A stretch of 26,739 nt of DNA from HGM04593 sp045661225 (GTDB lineage: Bacteria > Bacteroidota > Bacteroidia > Bacteroidales > Bacteroidaceae): contig JAZRFF010000040.1 of assembly GCA_045661225.1 (NCBI GenBank), forward strand, positions 1-26,739. The letters run 5' to 3'. The notes beneath the pieces are model-generated. The model did no database searches. It was not told where the DNA came from and was given only the letters and a program-made list of their open reading frames with translations. The position numbers were made by a program, and so were the translations under genes. Of this stretch, positions 1-6,836 are shown one piece after another; position 1 is the first letter of the stretch; each line of letters starts with the position of its first letter.

Positions 1-185
1 TTGAAGATGTTGTACCACCAGGCAATCTGGTCGAGCGTCTTGTAAAGCTCGTCCTGCTGATTCTGGCAATAGATACGGTCTTGTTCCGTAATCTTCTCTT
101 CGTTTCTCACTTGTACCTTCAAGATACCTGATAGCAGGTCGGTGTGACCTATTGCTTGACTGTTGTTTAATACTGCTTTTGACAT
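1..185 (-). CDS. Hypothetical protein, N-terminal part only
   Basis: An open frame starts at an ATG on the minus strand at 185 and runs off the left edge without a stop, giving about 61 residues beginning MSKAVLNNSQ. The visible part is hydrophilic, with no signal peptide or membrane segment, and its later half is Gln/Glu/Asp-rich before an aromatic IAWWYNIF stretch. I do not recognise the family. It lies downstream of the repeat array at 437-855, whose nearest TATCTTTG box reads toward it and would leave a leader of about 250 nt. No closer TAnnTTTG box is visible on this strand. It is probably a real gene because codon use is regular and the frame is clean, but its function cannot be given. 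Confidence 0.6.
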   Translation of the reverse strand, partial: MSKAVLNNSQAIGHTDLLSGILKVQVRNEEKITEQDRIYCQNQQDELYKTLDQIAWWYNIF

Positions 186-291
186 AACATTATATATTTC
201 TTGTTAGTCCGGCTATGAAATTGTTATATCATTTTCTTTATCCTATAGAGAGTTTTTAGGGGATAGATTCTTATAATTGGAGAAAAAATCG

Positions 292-315
292 TATCTTTGC
301 TCTTAGAAAAGAGTT
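292..315 (+). promoter_or_regulatory. Plus-strand -7 box followed by a hairpin
   Basis: TATCTTTG at 292-299 matches the Bacteroidetes -7 consensus. It is followed at once by CTCTT-agaa-AAGAG, a 5-bp stem over the likely transcription start. This repeats the arrangement of the nearby repeat units (box, then hairpin) with unrelated stem sequence. It points away from the gene at 1-185 and toward the array, with no coding frame ahead of it, so it may be a relic or drive a small RNA. Confidence 0.4.
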
Positions 316-436
316 ATTTGAAAAGCGTGAGGAATATAGTGTAACAAAGCAAGTTAGCAATTTCTTATCCATTGCCCATTCTCATGCAAGTTCTTCTTAA
401 TGGTTTGATACTCAATGAATCTTAATCAAACTACAT
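300..436. other. Non-coding segment between convergent -7 boxes
   Basis: I see no convincing reading frame on either strand. The segment lies between a plus box (292-299) and a minus box (437-444), so TATCTTTG and CAAAGATA form an 8-bp inverted pair at its ends. It has two copies of GCAAGTT and an inverted repeat GTTTGAT...ATCAAAC near 399-427. It could be the leader of the minus-strand gene at 1-185, an antisense RNA, or both. Confidence 0.35.
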
Positions 437-444
437 CAAAGATA
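437..444 (-). promoter_or_regulatory. Gene-proximal -7 box of array 1
   Basis: TATCTTTG on the minus strand is the last box of the array, facing the gene that starts at 185. Sequence beyond it is unique. It is an exact TAnnTTTG match, but the usual TTTG about 19 nt upstream is not evident; the AT-rich palindrome lies there instead. Confidence 0.5.
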
Positions 445-855
445 GCAACAAACGAGCGAGAAATATAAAGCTATGCTTTAATATTTATTACAGCGAGTGA
501 AGAAAATCTTAGAGGTTTACCTCAAAGATAGCAACAAACGAGCGAAACAAAGCCAAGCCTGCTTGGGATTTTCACAGCGAGTGCCGAAAATCTTCGAGAT
601 TTATCTCAAAGATACAAATTTAAAAGCAAATTACAACCGGTGGCCGTAGTTATCATCACGGTATGCTGGTGTGTTTGATATTTCAAAGATAGCAACAAAC
701 GAGCGAGAAATATAAAGCTTGCTTTAATATTTTTCAAAGCGAGTGCAGAAAATCTTCGCGGCAACGCAAAGATACAAACGAGCGAAAAATACAAAGCTTG
801 CTTTAATATTTCTTACAGCGAGTACAGAAAATCTTAGAGGTTTATCTCAAAGATT
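437..855 (-). repeat. Tandem ~85-bp promoter-like repeats, array 1
   Basis: Read on the minus strand, TATCTTTG boxes end at 855 (degenerate, AATCTTTG), 774, 691, 614, 530 and 444, with spacings of 77-86 bp. A normal unit has a hairpin around AAAGC/GCTTT, a CTCGCTCGTTTGT stretch, the TATCTTTG box, a second hairpin (GAGGTaaACCTC or GAGATaaATCTC), then TAAGATTTTCTG and CACTCGCTGT. Units here are the most diverged of the three arrays. One has CCAAGC-ag-GCTTGG in place of TAAAGC-aa-GCTTTA, one has GCG-ttgc-CGC in place of GAGGT-aa-ACCTC, and the stretch 614-691 holds a largely different sequence. The array fills most of the gap between two minus-strand genes. Confidence 0.9.
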
Positions 856-896
856 GCAAAATGAGGTGGACTACTGTATGCGATGCTCGAACTATC

Positions 897-2801
897 TTAA
901 GAATTCAATATTTCTTCTATAAAATCTTCTAAAGAAAGATCGGTTGTTATTCCTATTTTCTGGCGGAAACGGTGACGGAGCATCAATACGCTGCGTGGTG
1001 CAATGGCCAACAAATCGGCAATTTCCTTGTTGTCTTGTTTTAACACAATTAGCATTGACAGGAGCTCTTCGCGGCGGGTAATGGTCGGGACTTTCTCGCG
1101 CAGACGAGGAAGGAAAAGCGGATAGAGTAACTCAAAACGTTGACGGAATCTTGATTCGCCATTTTTTTGAAGAATAGATGGGGTTAGCGTTTCAATCTCT
1201 TGTCGGTTGTTCTTGTCACTCATTATCTCGTCAATTTCTTGCGATATTATATCTTTCTCGGCGTTTGTCTGATTCAACTTTTGAGCTAACGAGGCCAGTC
1301 TGTCGCCGGCCTTTTTCATCTGTATTTTGTGTTGTTTCTTTTGATAAAAAAGTAGTGAGACTGCCACTGAAATAATAACAATAGACAAAATTGTATAAAT
1401 AAGGAACCATAGGCTTTGGTTCGTCTGTTTAAGTCTTATGATTTCTAAATCCCGTCTTTGTTGCTCGGTTTGCAAATCGGTAATGGCTTCCAGAAGATTA
1501 AAGTTAAGTTTCTTTTCCTTTACTACCTCTTGTTCCTGAAGCATCATTCCGGTGTATTGTTCCACTTTCTGTCGATTATTGCTTTTTAGGTAGTAATCCA
1601 GAATGGGTTTATAATCCAGCTGTATATATATGTGTGAATCGTTCTGGTTCAGCAATAAATACATACTGTCCAACATAATTTCAGCAACTTCGTTCTGCTT
1701 GTTCTTCAGATAGGTCTGTGCCAATTGGTGATATGCCTTGGCGCGGCTTGTGGCAGTTCCTTGACGCGTTACCTGTTGCAGCTCCTGAATGCCTAAATGC
1801 ATTGAATCGCCGCCCTTTGTGGTTAAGTATATTCCGTGCAGAAGATCGATATCTGCCATACCGCTATTGTAGGGCAGTTGGCGACAGAGTTTCCCGGCTT
1901 TCTCGATATAGAAAACAACCGAATCTTGCTCTCCGAGCTGCAACAAGGCCCGACCTTTGTTTATATAGGTCTGTGCCGAGACCATTGGATTCTTTGTTTC
2001 CATTTTTGTCTCTACCTGTATGGCTTCTGTCGCATACATATTGGCATATTCCGGAATATCCCAGTAAAGGAAGAGGTCTATTAGTAAATGCAGACTATTC
2101 AGTACTCCCAGATTGTCGTTCCTTGCTTCAGCTTCTTTCTTGCTTTGCCTAAACAGCCCCAAAGCTTTATTCAGTTGCCCGTTTCGTTTGTAAAGCGAAC
2201 CTAACATTGCAGTTACCCATTGTGCACCAGATGTGTTCTTGCATAATTGGGCTTGCTGTAATGCTTCTTGGCACCAGCCTATTACCTCGTCCTGATAATT
2301 GGGGTTGCTGTAAAACACGGCTGCTGCATAGGCGTAATCGCGAAAATAGCGCTCGGGGGTGGGGTTGTGAAGCGGAGTGGTGAATACCTTTAACATTGTC
2401 TCCTCGGCTTCCTTCATTTTTTCTGTGCGTGACAGTGCATACCCCATAACCGAGTAATAATCCCTCAAGCATTGTTTTTGCAAGATGGGAGATGCATCGA
2501 ATAGTTCTTGCAGGGTGGAAATACACGCCTCGGGTTCGCCTTTGCTCTGGAATGTATTCATCAATTGCATTAAGGCCTCGGAGTAAACAACCTGTTGCTG
2601 TTTTTCGAGCTCATTTTCATTTGCCGGCTGTAACAAGTAAGCCTTAAAGGCTTCTATGGCTTCGGCGTGTTTCCGGTTATGTTGCAATGTCCTTGCTTTA
2701 TTAAAGAGGTCTGCATTGGCTAAGCTTGTGCAACACACCAGCACAAACATATAAAATATAAATATTCTTTTGCTTCCAAAAGGTAAAGTCATACTTTTCA
2801 T
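897..2801 (-). CDS. Membrane-anchored TPR protein with C-terminal HTH (one-component regulator)
   Basis: This 634-residue protein has a signal peptide (about 1-30, ending SLANA), a long helical region with TPR-like pairs (about 35-430), a coiled-coil approach (435-462), one transmembrane segment (about 464-486), a cytoplasmic coiled coil (490-530) and a LuxR-like helix-turn-helix (about 572-616, with NKEIADLLAIAPRSV as the core). The expected topology is periplasmic TPR sensor, single membrane pass, and DNA-binding domain inside. Proteins of this layout are common in Bacteroidetes, usually without a known ligand. No kinase or receiver domain is present. A TAAATTTG box lies just upstream of the start on the minus strand. 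The regulon is unknown; the nearest divergent gene is the DUF3667 protein at 3182. The architecture is clear and the ligand is not. Confidence 0.85.
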   Translation of the reverse strand: MKSMTLPFGSKRIFIFYMFVLVCCTSLANADLFNKARTLQHNRKHAEAIEAFKAYLLQPANENELEKQQQVVYSEALMQLMNTFQSKGEPEACISTLQELFDASPILQKQCLRDYYSVMGYALSRTEKMKEAEETMLKVFTTPLHNPTPERYFRDYAYAAAVFYSNPNYQDEVIGWCQEALQQAQLCKNTSGAQWVTAMLGSLYKRNGQLNKALGLFRQSKKEAEARNDNLGVLNSLHLLIDLFLYWDIPEYANMYATEAIQVETKMETKNPMVSAQTYINKGRALLQLGEQDSVVFYIEKAGKLCRQLPYNSGMADIDLLHGIYLTTKGGDSMHLGIQELQQVTRQGTATSRAKAYHQLAQTYLKNKQNEVAEIMLDSMYLLLNQNDSHIYIQLDYKPILDYYLKSNNRQKVEQYTGMMLQEQEVVKEKKLNFNLLEAITDLQTEQQRRDLEIIRLKQTNQSLWFLIYTILSIVIISVAVSLLFYQKKQHKIQMKKAGDRLASLAQKLNQTNAEKDIISQEIDEIMSDKNNRQEIETLTPSILQKNGESRFRQRFELLYPLFLPRLREKVPTITRREELLSMLIVLKQDNKEIADLLAIAPRSVLMLRHRFRQKIGITTDLSLEDFIEEILNS

Positions 2802-2816
2802 ATTTTTATTTTATTG

Positions 2817-2824
2817 CAAATTTA
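2817..2824 (-). promoter_or_regulatory. -7 box for the TPR/HTH gene
   Basis: TAAATTTG on the minus strand matches TAnnTTTG. Transcription would begin within about 10 nt of the ATG at 2801, a very short leader. No clean TTTG lies at 19-20 nt upstream. Confidence 0.4.
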
Positions 2825-2933
2825 AGTAAATTCTACACTATGTGCTAAATCAAACTGTTTACATTTCGGTTTACATTAGTTGTTTTTTATAAATATTCAG
2901 ACTCTGTATAAATCAAAATGTAGGATTTTGTTA

Positions 2934-2965
2934 TTTGAGGCTTTCGGAATATGAATTTAACTTTG
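2934..2965 (+). promoter_or_regulatory. Promoter TTTG-N20-TAACTTTG
   Basis: TTTG at 2934-2937 and TAACTTTG at 2958-2965, 20 nt apart, fit the Bacteroidetes -33/-7 pattern. It would produce a leader of roughly 210 nt before the DUF3667 gene, containing a 33-codon ORF at 2990-3091. Confidence 0.55.
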
Positions 2966-2989
2966 TGTTTGAAAGCTTATACTTGTACA

Positions 2990-3091
2990 ATGCAGGTGAT
3001 TGTTGCCGGGAATTGGGTGTGCTTTGGAAGCTGCCGGGGTGGTGATGGAAACTCTGCAATAAAATATGGAAAACCTGAAAAGTGGGGTTAA
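2990..3091 (+). CDS. Possible small ORF (33 aa) in the leader of the DUF3667 gene
   Basis: An ATG at 2990, about 25 nt after a good promoter, opens a frame of 33 codons ending in TAA at 3089-3091. The peptide starts MQVIVAGNWVCFGSC and continues Gly-rich, with two cysteines, two tryptophans and a basic end. Local composition is richer in G than the AT-rich sequence around it. No family is recognised. It could be a leader peptide, a small protein, or chance. Confidence 0.25.
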   Translation: MQVIVAGNWVCFGSCRGGDGNSAIKYGKPEKWG

Positions 3092-3181
3092 TATAAGTAC
3101 AAATAGATTTTGATTTATTACCTACAAGATTGAATTCGTTTGCTTTTGCAAGTTAAATTCGAATTTGTTTTGATGTTAGAA

Positions 3182-4297
3182 ATGAACAAACACACGAAAA
3201 AAGACGAGACAGCCAATGGACTGAGTGGCTTGTCGTATACGCATTGCTTGAATTGCGGGACAAAGCTTAAGGGCAGATTTTGTTACAAATGCGGGCAGGA
3301 GGCTGTGAATAAAACGCCTACTGTTGTAGATTTTATTCTGGAGTACCTTAACCACGCTTTTATATGGGATCCCAGATTCTTTTCAACATTTTGGACCTTG
3401 ATTCGTCGCCCGGGGCATCTTACAAACGAGTTTGACGCAGGAAAGTTCTTCTCGTATGAACACCCTCTTAAACTGAATATGTTCTTGCTGTTTATCTTTG
3501 TCACGTTGTTTGTCTTTTTTGCAAGTGCGGACAAGATGACTGACTCGATGCATCGCCTGACAGATGACGAGCGAGTCTTTGCGGGTATTCAACTTCAAAC
3601 GTTGATGGACGACCCGGAGTATTCCAAGAAAATGCAGGAGAGTCCGCGAGATACTATTCTTTTGCAGGCTCCATTGTTCCTTGCAGATAATTATCCTCAA
3701 GTCATAAGCAACATAGATACAAAGGAAAATACCGGGGGTGAGGCTTTGGATAAATGGGTTGCTGTACTTCCTCGGGTACTTGTCGAGGATAAAATCGTAG
3801 AAATTGACAATAGCGGATACTATCGCTTCAATGCTGAGAATAAAATTGGTAACAAGGATTTGGAATTGTTCCATTCGGTTTGGGCGGAGATGATGAGAAT
3901 TACATCTCAATATTTCCCGATGCTGTTGCTGCTTACAGTGCCATTCCTCTCATTCTCGTTAAGGTTTGTCCAGCGCAAGAGCAAAATCCCCGGAATCAAC
4001 CATTTTATATTCGCGTTGCACTACACGGCATTCTTGGAAGCCCTGATTATATTTGTTTACATACTCTATCTGGCGTTTGCTGCACCAATGACTGTATTGG
4101 AGTGCTTTGTAATGATAAGCTCTTGTATATATTTGGCTGTTGCTTTCCGCCGTGTCTATACAAGTTCCTGGCCTAAGGCTGTTGTAAAGTCGCTGCTGAC
4201 AAGCCTAATCTATTTTATAATACTGTTATTGTTGTTCATTGTGATATTTTTCATTGCTTGTTTTATTATAGCTGCCAATATGGATTTAGAGGTATGA
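3182..4297 (+). CDS. DUF3667 family membrane protein
   Basis: A 371-residue protein if started at ATG 3182; an in-frame ATG at 3173 and a TTG at 3140 are alternatives. Near the N-terminus is a zinc-ribbon pattern, C22-x2-C25 ... C34-x2-C37 with a following GQ, and then a conserved soluble stretch containing FILEYLNHAF and RRPGHLTNEF, as in DUF3667 proteins. Hydrophobic segments follow: one near FLLFIFVTLFVFFASA, then after a polar loop of about 110 residues a cluster of four or so up to the C-terminus. The family occurs in Bacteroidetes as an inner-membrane protein of unknown function, with the zinc ribbon expected in the cytoplasm. It stands divergent from the TPR/HTH regulator, with a possible promoter at 2934-2965. 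Confidence 0.8.
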   Translation: MNKHTKKDETANGLSGLSYTHCLNCGTKLKGRFCYKCGQEAVNKTPTVVDFILEYLNHAFIWDPRFFSTFWTLIRRPGHLTNEFDAGKFFSYEHPLKLNMFLLFIFVTLFVFFASADKMTDSMHRLTDDERVFAGIQLQTLMDDPEYSKKMQESPRDTILLQAPLFLADNYPQVISNIDTKENTGGEALDKWVAVLPRVLVEDKIVEIDNSGYYRFNAENKIGNKDLELFHSVWAEMMRITSQYFPMLLLLTVPFLSFSLRFVQRKSKIPGINHFIFALHYTAFLEALIIFVYILYLAFAAPMTVLECFVMISSCIYLAVAFRRVYTSSWPKAVVKSLLTSLIYFIILLLLFIVIFFIACFIIAANMDLEV

Positions 4298-4337
4298 AAC
4301 AACTAATAAGAAAAACGCGCAGTTCGGCAAGGGGTTT

Positions 4338-4583
4338 ATGAAAGGTGTGACCAGTATTACTATTATTAACTATAGCGAGGCTTCACAAGAAACCTGCCTG
4401 GCACTGCGTAAAGAACTTGATTTTGCTAATATAGACAAGGAGAAGGAGTTTGCCGATAATGATTATATTAGGAGCTTTGCTTCGGTGTCAGGTGACGAGA
4501 AAACAATATCGGACTTTGTAATTGCAGTGGAAGAGAAAGATTCGAAGATGATAATATATATGGCCGGAAAGATTAAAGTTTGA
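4338..4583 (+). CDS. Small DUF4252-like protein, probably N-terminally truncated
   Basis: The called frame has 81 residues from an ATG at 4338. The same frame is open upstream to 4290 without another ATG and reads KNAQFGKGF before the start, which continues the family-like pattern. The order (a GVTSITIINYSEAS strand, a helix, an acidic middle, and a closing MIIYMAGKIKV strand) resembles the C-terminal half of Bacteroidetes DUF4252 proteins, which are usually about twice this length with a signal peptide. Here the signal peptide and first half are missing. It begins 40 bp after the DUF3667 gene. It may be a decayed copy or a short functional protein; the family call is from memory of its pattern and is uncertain. 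Confidence 0.5.
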   Translation: MKGVTSITIINYSEASQETCLALRKELDFANIDKEKEFADNDYIRSFASVSGDEKTISDFVIAVEEKDSKMIIYMAGKIKV

Positions 4584-4624
4584 CAATAAAAATAAATATA
4601 ATAATCAATTTTATTTCACAAACA

Positions 4625-5476
4625 ATGAACAAAAAAATAAGAAGTCTGCTTTGTTGTGTATTCCTGTTGACTTTCTCAATGGCTTCATTTGCCAAAGACA
4701 AATCATCGGAAAAAGACAACACCTATTGTCCTTTGTTTACTGCATTAGAACTTAATATTGGCGGTGCAGCTTGGGTTGAAAAACCTCTTTCATACTTCAC
4801 TTTCTCTGGTCCAACCTTTTCGTTGAATCTGGAAATGATGCAAGCATACAAGGGTGACTCTAAATGGGTTCATCAACACCAACTTCGTTACATTTACAAC
4901 AGCGGTACTATGGCGATTTCCGGCAAAGGTGGCTCAAAAGCTTACTTCGGAAATTACACTTTTGGCTTGATGACCTATAGTGCTGTTTGTCCTAACCTCA
5001 GACTATATTACGGTGCCGATTTAGATGTGCTGGGGGGTATTGTCAACAATGTTCACAGTGGTAATAATCCTATTACCATTAAATCGGATTTGTCAATTGG
5101 CTTTACAGGTATGGCTGTGTGTGATTTTAAATTAGGCAAACTACCGGTTACTGCTCGTTATCAAATGGCGCTTCCCGTTTTCTCGGCATTTATTCAAACT
5201 GAACAAGGTTATTTTGCAAAAGGAGTGTTAGATGGTTGGAGAGTAGGGTCGTGGGAGAGTCGTTTCAATATGCGAAACCGTCTTCACGCCGACCTTCATT
5301 TCGACACCTGGGCCTTGCGTTTGGGTTACGATAACGACATTCTTACTTACTATGCAACTCCGAACCATTTTCAATATGTATCGCATTGTTTCGTAGTAGG
5401 TTTTACCGGCGACTTGATAGGTTGGAGCAAGTCTAACAAGAATAGAAAATTTAAAACAGCACTTTATACATACTGA
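4625..5476 (+). CDS. DUF3316-like outer-membrane beta-barrel protein
   Basis: 283 residues from ATG 4625. This start is chosen because it begins a clear signal peptide (MNKKIRSLLCC... ending SMASFA), whereas the frame upstream to 4580 is AT-rich and lacks signal features. The mature part is rich in alternating aromatic and polar residues with Gly turns, typical of a beta-barrel, and ends in aromatic-rich sequence (ALYTY). The pattern resembles DUF3316 proteins of Bacteroidales, whose role is unknown. The stop is 2 bp before the next start, so it is very likely co-transcribed with the S41 protease. Base composition is AT-rich, like that gene. Confidence 0.65.
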   Translation: MNKKIRSLLCCVFLLTFSMASFAKDKSSEKDNTYCPLFTALELNIGGAAWVEKPLSYFTFSGPTFSLNLEMMQAYKGDSKWVHQHQLRYIYNSGTMAISGKGGSKAYFGNYTFGLMTYSAVCPNLRLYYGADLDVLGGIVNNVHSGNNPITIKSDLSIGFTGMAVCDFKLGKLPVTARYQMALPVFSAFIQTEQGYFAKGVLDGWRVGSWESRFNMRNRLHADLHFDTWALRLGYDNDILTYYATPNHFQYVSHCFVVGFTGDLIGWSKSNKNRKFKTALYTY

Positions 5477-5478
5477 TT

Positions 5479-6537
5479 ATGAAAACTAAATATATCTCTT
5501 TCATAGCAACACTGCTATTGATTCTTCCACTGCAATCGTGCTACATTCACGACGATAGCGGTATAGTTAATAACGCTGAAGGAAATTTTGATATGTTGTG
5601 GAAAATTTGCGATGAATATTATTGCTATTTTGATTACAAAAACATTGATTGGAACTCAATTTATGAAACATACAAACCTCGCGTTAACAACGAAATGAGC
5701 GACGATGAATTGTTCGATGTGTGTGCCGATATGCTTGCCGAGTTGAAAGACGGCCACGTTAATTTGTGCAATGACAACGATGTTTCAAAATATTGGCAAT
5801 GGAACGAAAATTATCCCGAAAATTATAGCGCGCGCATTGTAAGTGAAAATTATCTTGATAATGATTATCATATAAAAGGTGGCTTTGTATATAAAGTGTT
5901 ACCCGAGAATATCGGTTATATGCACTACGATTCTTTCACCAGTGAGTTTTCTGAAGGACTGCTTGACCACATTCTTACACAATTCAAAGATTGCAAAGGC
6001 GTAATCATAGATATTCGTAGCAATGGCGGCGGCAATATAACTAATGTGAACAAATTGGCTATCCGCTTTTCGAAAGAGGATAAAGTGTTATGTGGCTATA
6101 CATTGCACAAAACCGGACCTGGGCATAACGAGTTTGCCGACACTGTACCCAACTATCTTGAGCACGAAACTATCTCTCTTGGTGACGTTGAGAATGAGAA
6201 AAAGATGATAAAATTCCTCAAAGATGTGGTGGTTCTCAGCAACCGTGGAGTGTATAGTGCAGCCAACGACTTTATTCGCACAATGAAAGTGCTTGACAAC
6301 GTAACCATTATGGGCGACCGTAGCGGTGGCGGCGGTGGTATTCCCTGTAACTTCGACCTTCCTAACGGTTGGTATGTGCGTCTGTCAACATCGCCAATGC
6401 TTGACATAAACAAGGTGCACACCGAATTGGGTATCGACCCCACTGAGGGATATAAGATTGATATGGACGAAGATGCTCACATAACAGGCAAAGATGCAAT
6501 TTTGGACAAAGCTATAGAGTTCTTGTCGGCAAAATAA
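5479..6537 (+). CDS. S41-family serine peptidase lipoprotein
   Basis: A 352-residue protein with a lipoprotein signal (LPLQSC, Cys21) and acidic residues soon after (CYIHDD), as in surface-exported Bacteroidetes lipoproteins. An N-terminal helical domain (35-95) ends in the conserved LKDGHVNL. The S41 core follows: VIIDIRSNGGG (175-185), the nucleophile Ser260 in NRGVYSAAND, GDRSGGGGG (279-287) and an ELGIDP motif (317-321) as in tail-specific proteases. I see no obvious PDZ domain, as in the shorter tricorn-like S41 members. It follows the DUF3316-like gene by 2 bp, suggesting joint expression at the outer membrane. Its substrate cannot be inferred. Confidence 0.88.
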   Translation: MKTKYISFIATLLLILPLQSCYIHDDSGIVNNAEGNFDMLWKICDEYYCYFDYKNIDWNSIYETYKPRVNNEMSDDELFDVCADMLAELKDGHVNLCNDNDVSKYWQWNENYPENYSARIVSENYLDNDYHIKGGFVYKVLPENIGYMHYDSFTSEFSEGLLDHILTQFKDCKGVIIDIRSNGGGNITNVNKLAIRFSKEDKVLCGYTLHKTGPGHNEFADTVPNYLEHETISLGDVENEKKMIKFLKDVVVLSNRGVYSAANDFIRTMKVLDNVTIMGDRSGGGGGIPCNFDLPNGWYVRLSTSPMLDINKVHTELGIDPTEGYKIDMDEDAHITGKDAILDKAIEFLSAK

Positions 6538-6551
6538 ATCTGTTGGCCTAA

Positions 6552-6806
6552 AATAGTGATTCCACAAAAACAGAAAAGAAGCAGAATGCTATATTGAATG
6601 TCTTGGCAATAATTGCCGATGCCAATGAAAATGTGCGTCCTGCTCAAAGCGATTATAGTATCGTGGTGCAAATGGGAAAAGAAAATGTGGCAGCTTGTAT
6701 AAAAGTTGTATACTGCAATGATGAGACTTATCACAAATTGCTTCGTTCATAAAAGAGGAAAGCGGCGAAGAGGGCTAAGCGCGATGCTAAGGGTAAGAAA
6801 AAATAG
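6552..6806 (+). pseudogene. Remnant of an unidentified gene with an internal stop
   Basis: Between the S41 and nucleotidase genes, one frame is open without an ATG from 6552 and reads as plausible protein (LNVLAIIADANENVRP, then YSIVVQMGKENVAACIKVVYC) until TAA at 6750-6752. Past that stop the same frame continues as a strongly basic tail (KRKAAKRAKRDAKGKKK) to TAG at 6804-6806. A coding-looking stretch on both sides of an in-frame stop, with no start codon, suggests the 3' end of a lost gene with a nonsense mutation. I do not recognise the family. A TTG at 6594 could start a 52-residue product, but no promoter or ribosome binding site supports it. Confidence 0.5.
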
Positions 6807-6836
6807 TGTGGACGAATAATATAATGTTTAAAGATT

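Noticed and set aside
437..855. Integron cassette or attC sites
   Set aside because: Units are tandem and contain no genes between them, lack the attC core sites, and no integrase is present in the window.
3140..3181. Upstream TTG start for the DUF3667 protein
   Set aside because: The added residues (LLQVKFEFVLMLE) show no family pattern and come before a normal polar start at ATG 3182.
4580..4624. Upstream start for the DUF3316-like protein
   Set aside because: It would put 15 AT-rich-encoded residues ahead of a proper signal peptide beginning at 4625.
6153..6443. Minus-strand ORF inside the S41 gene
   Set aside because: It overlaps the catalytic region of a well-supported gene and has no recognisable features.
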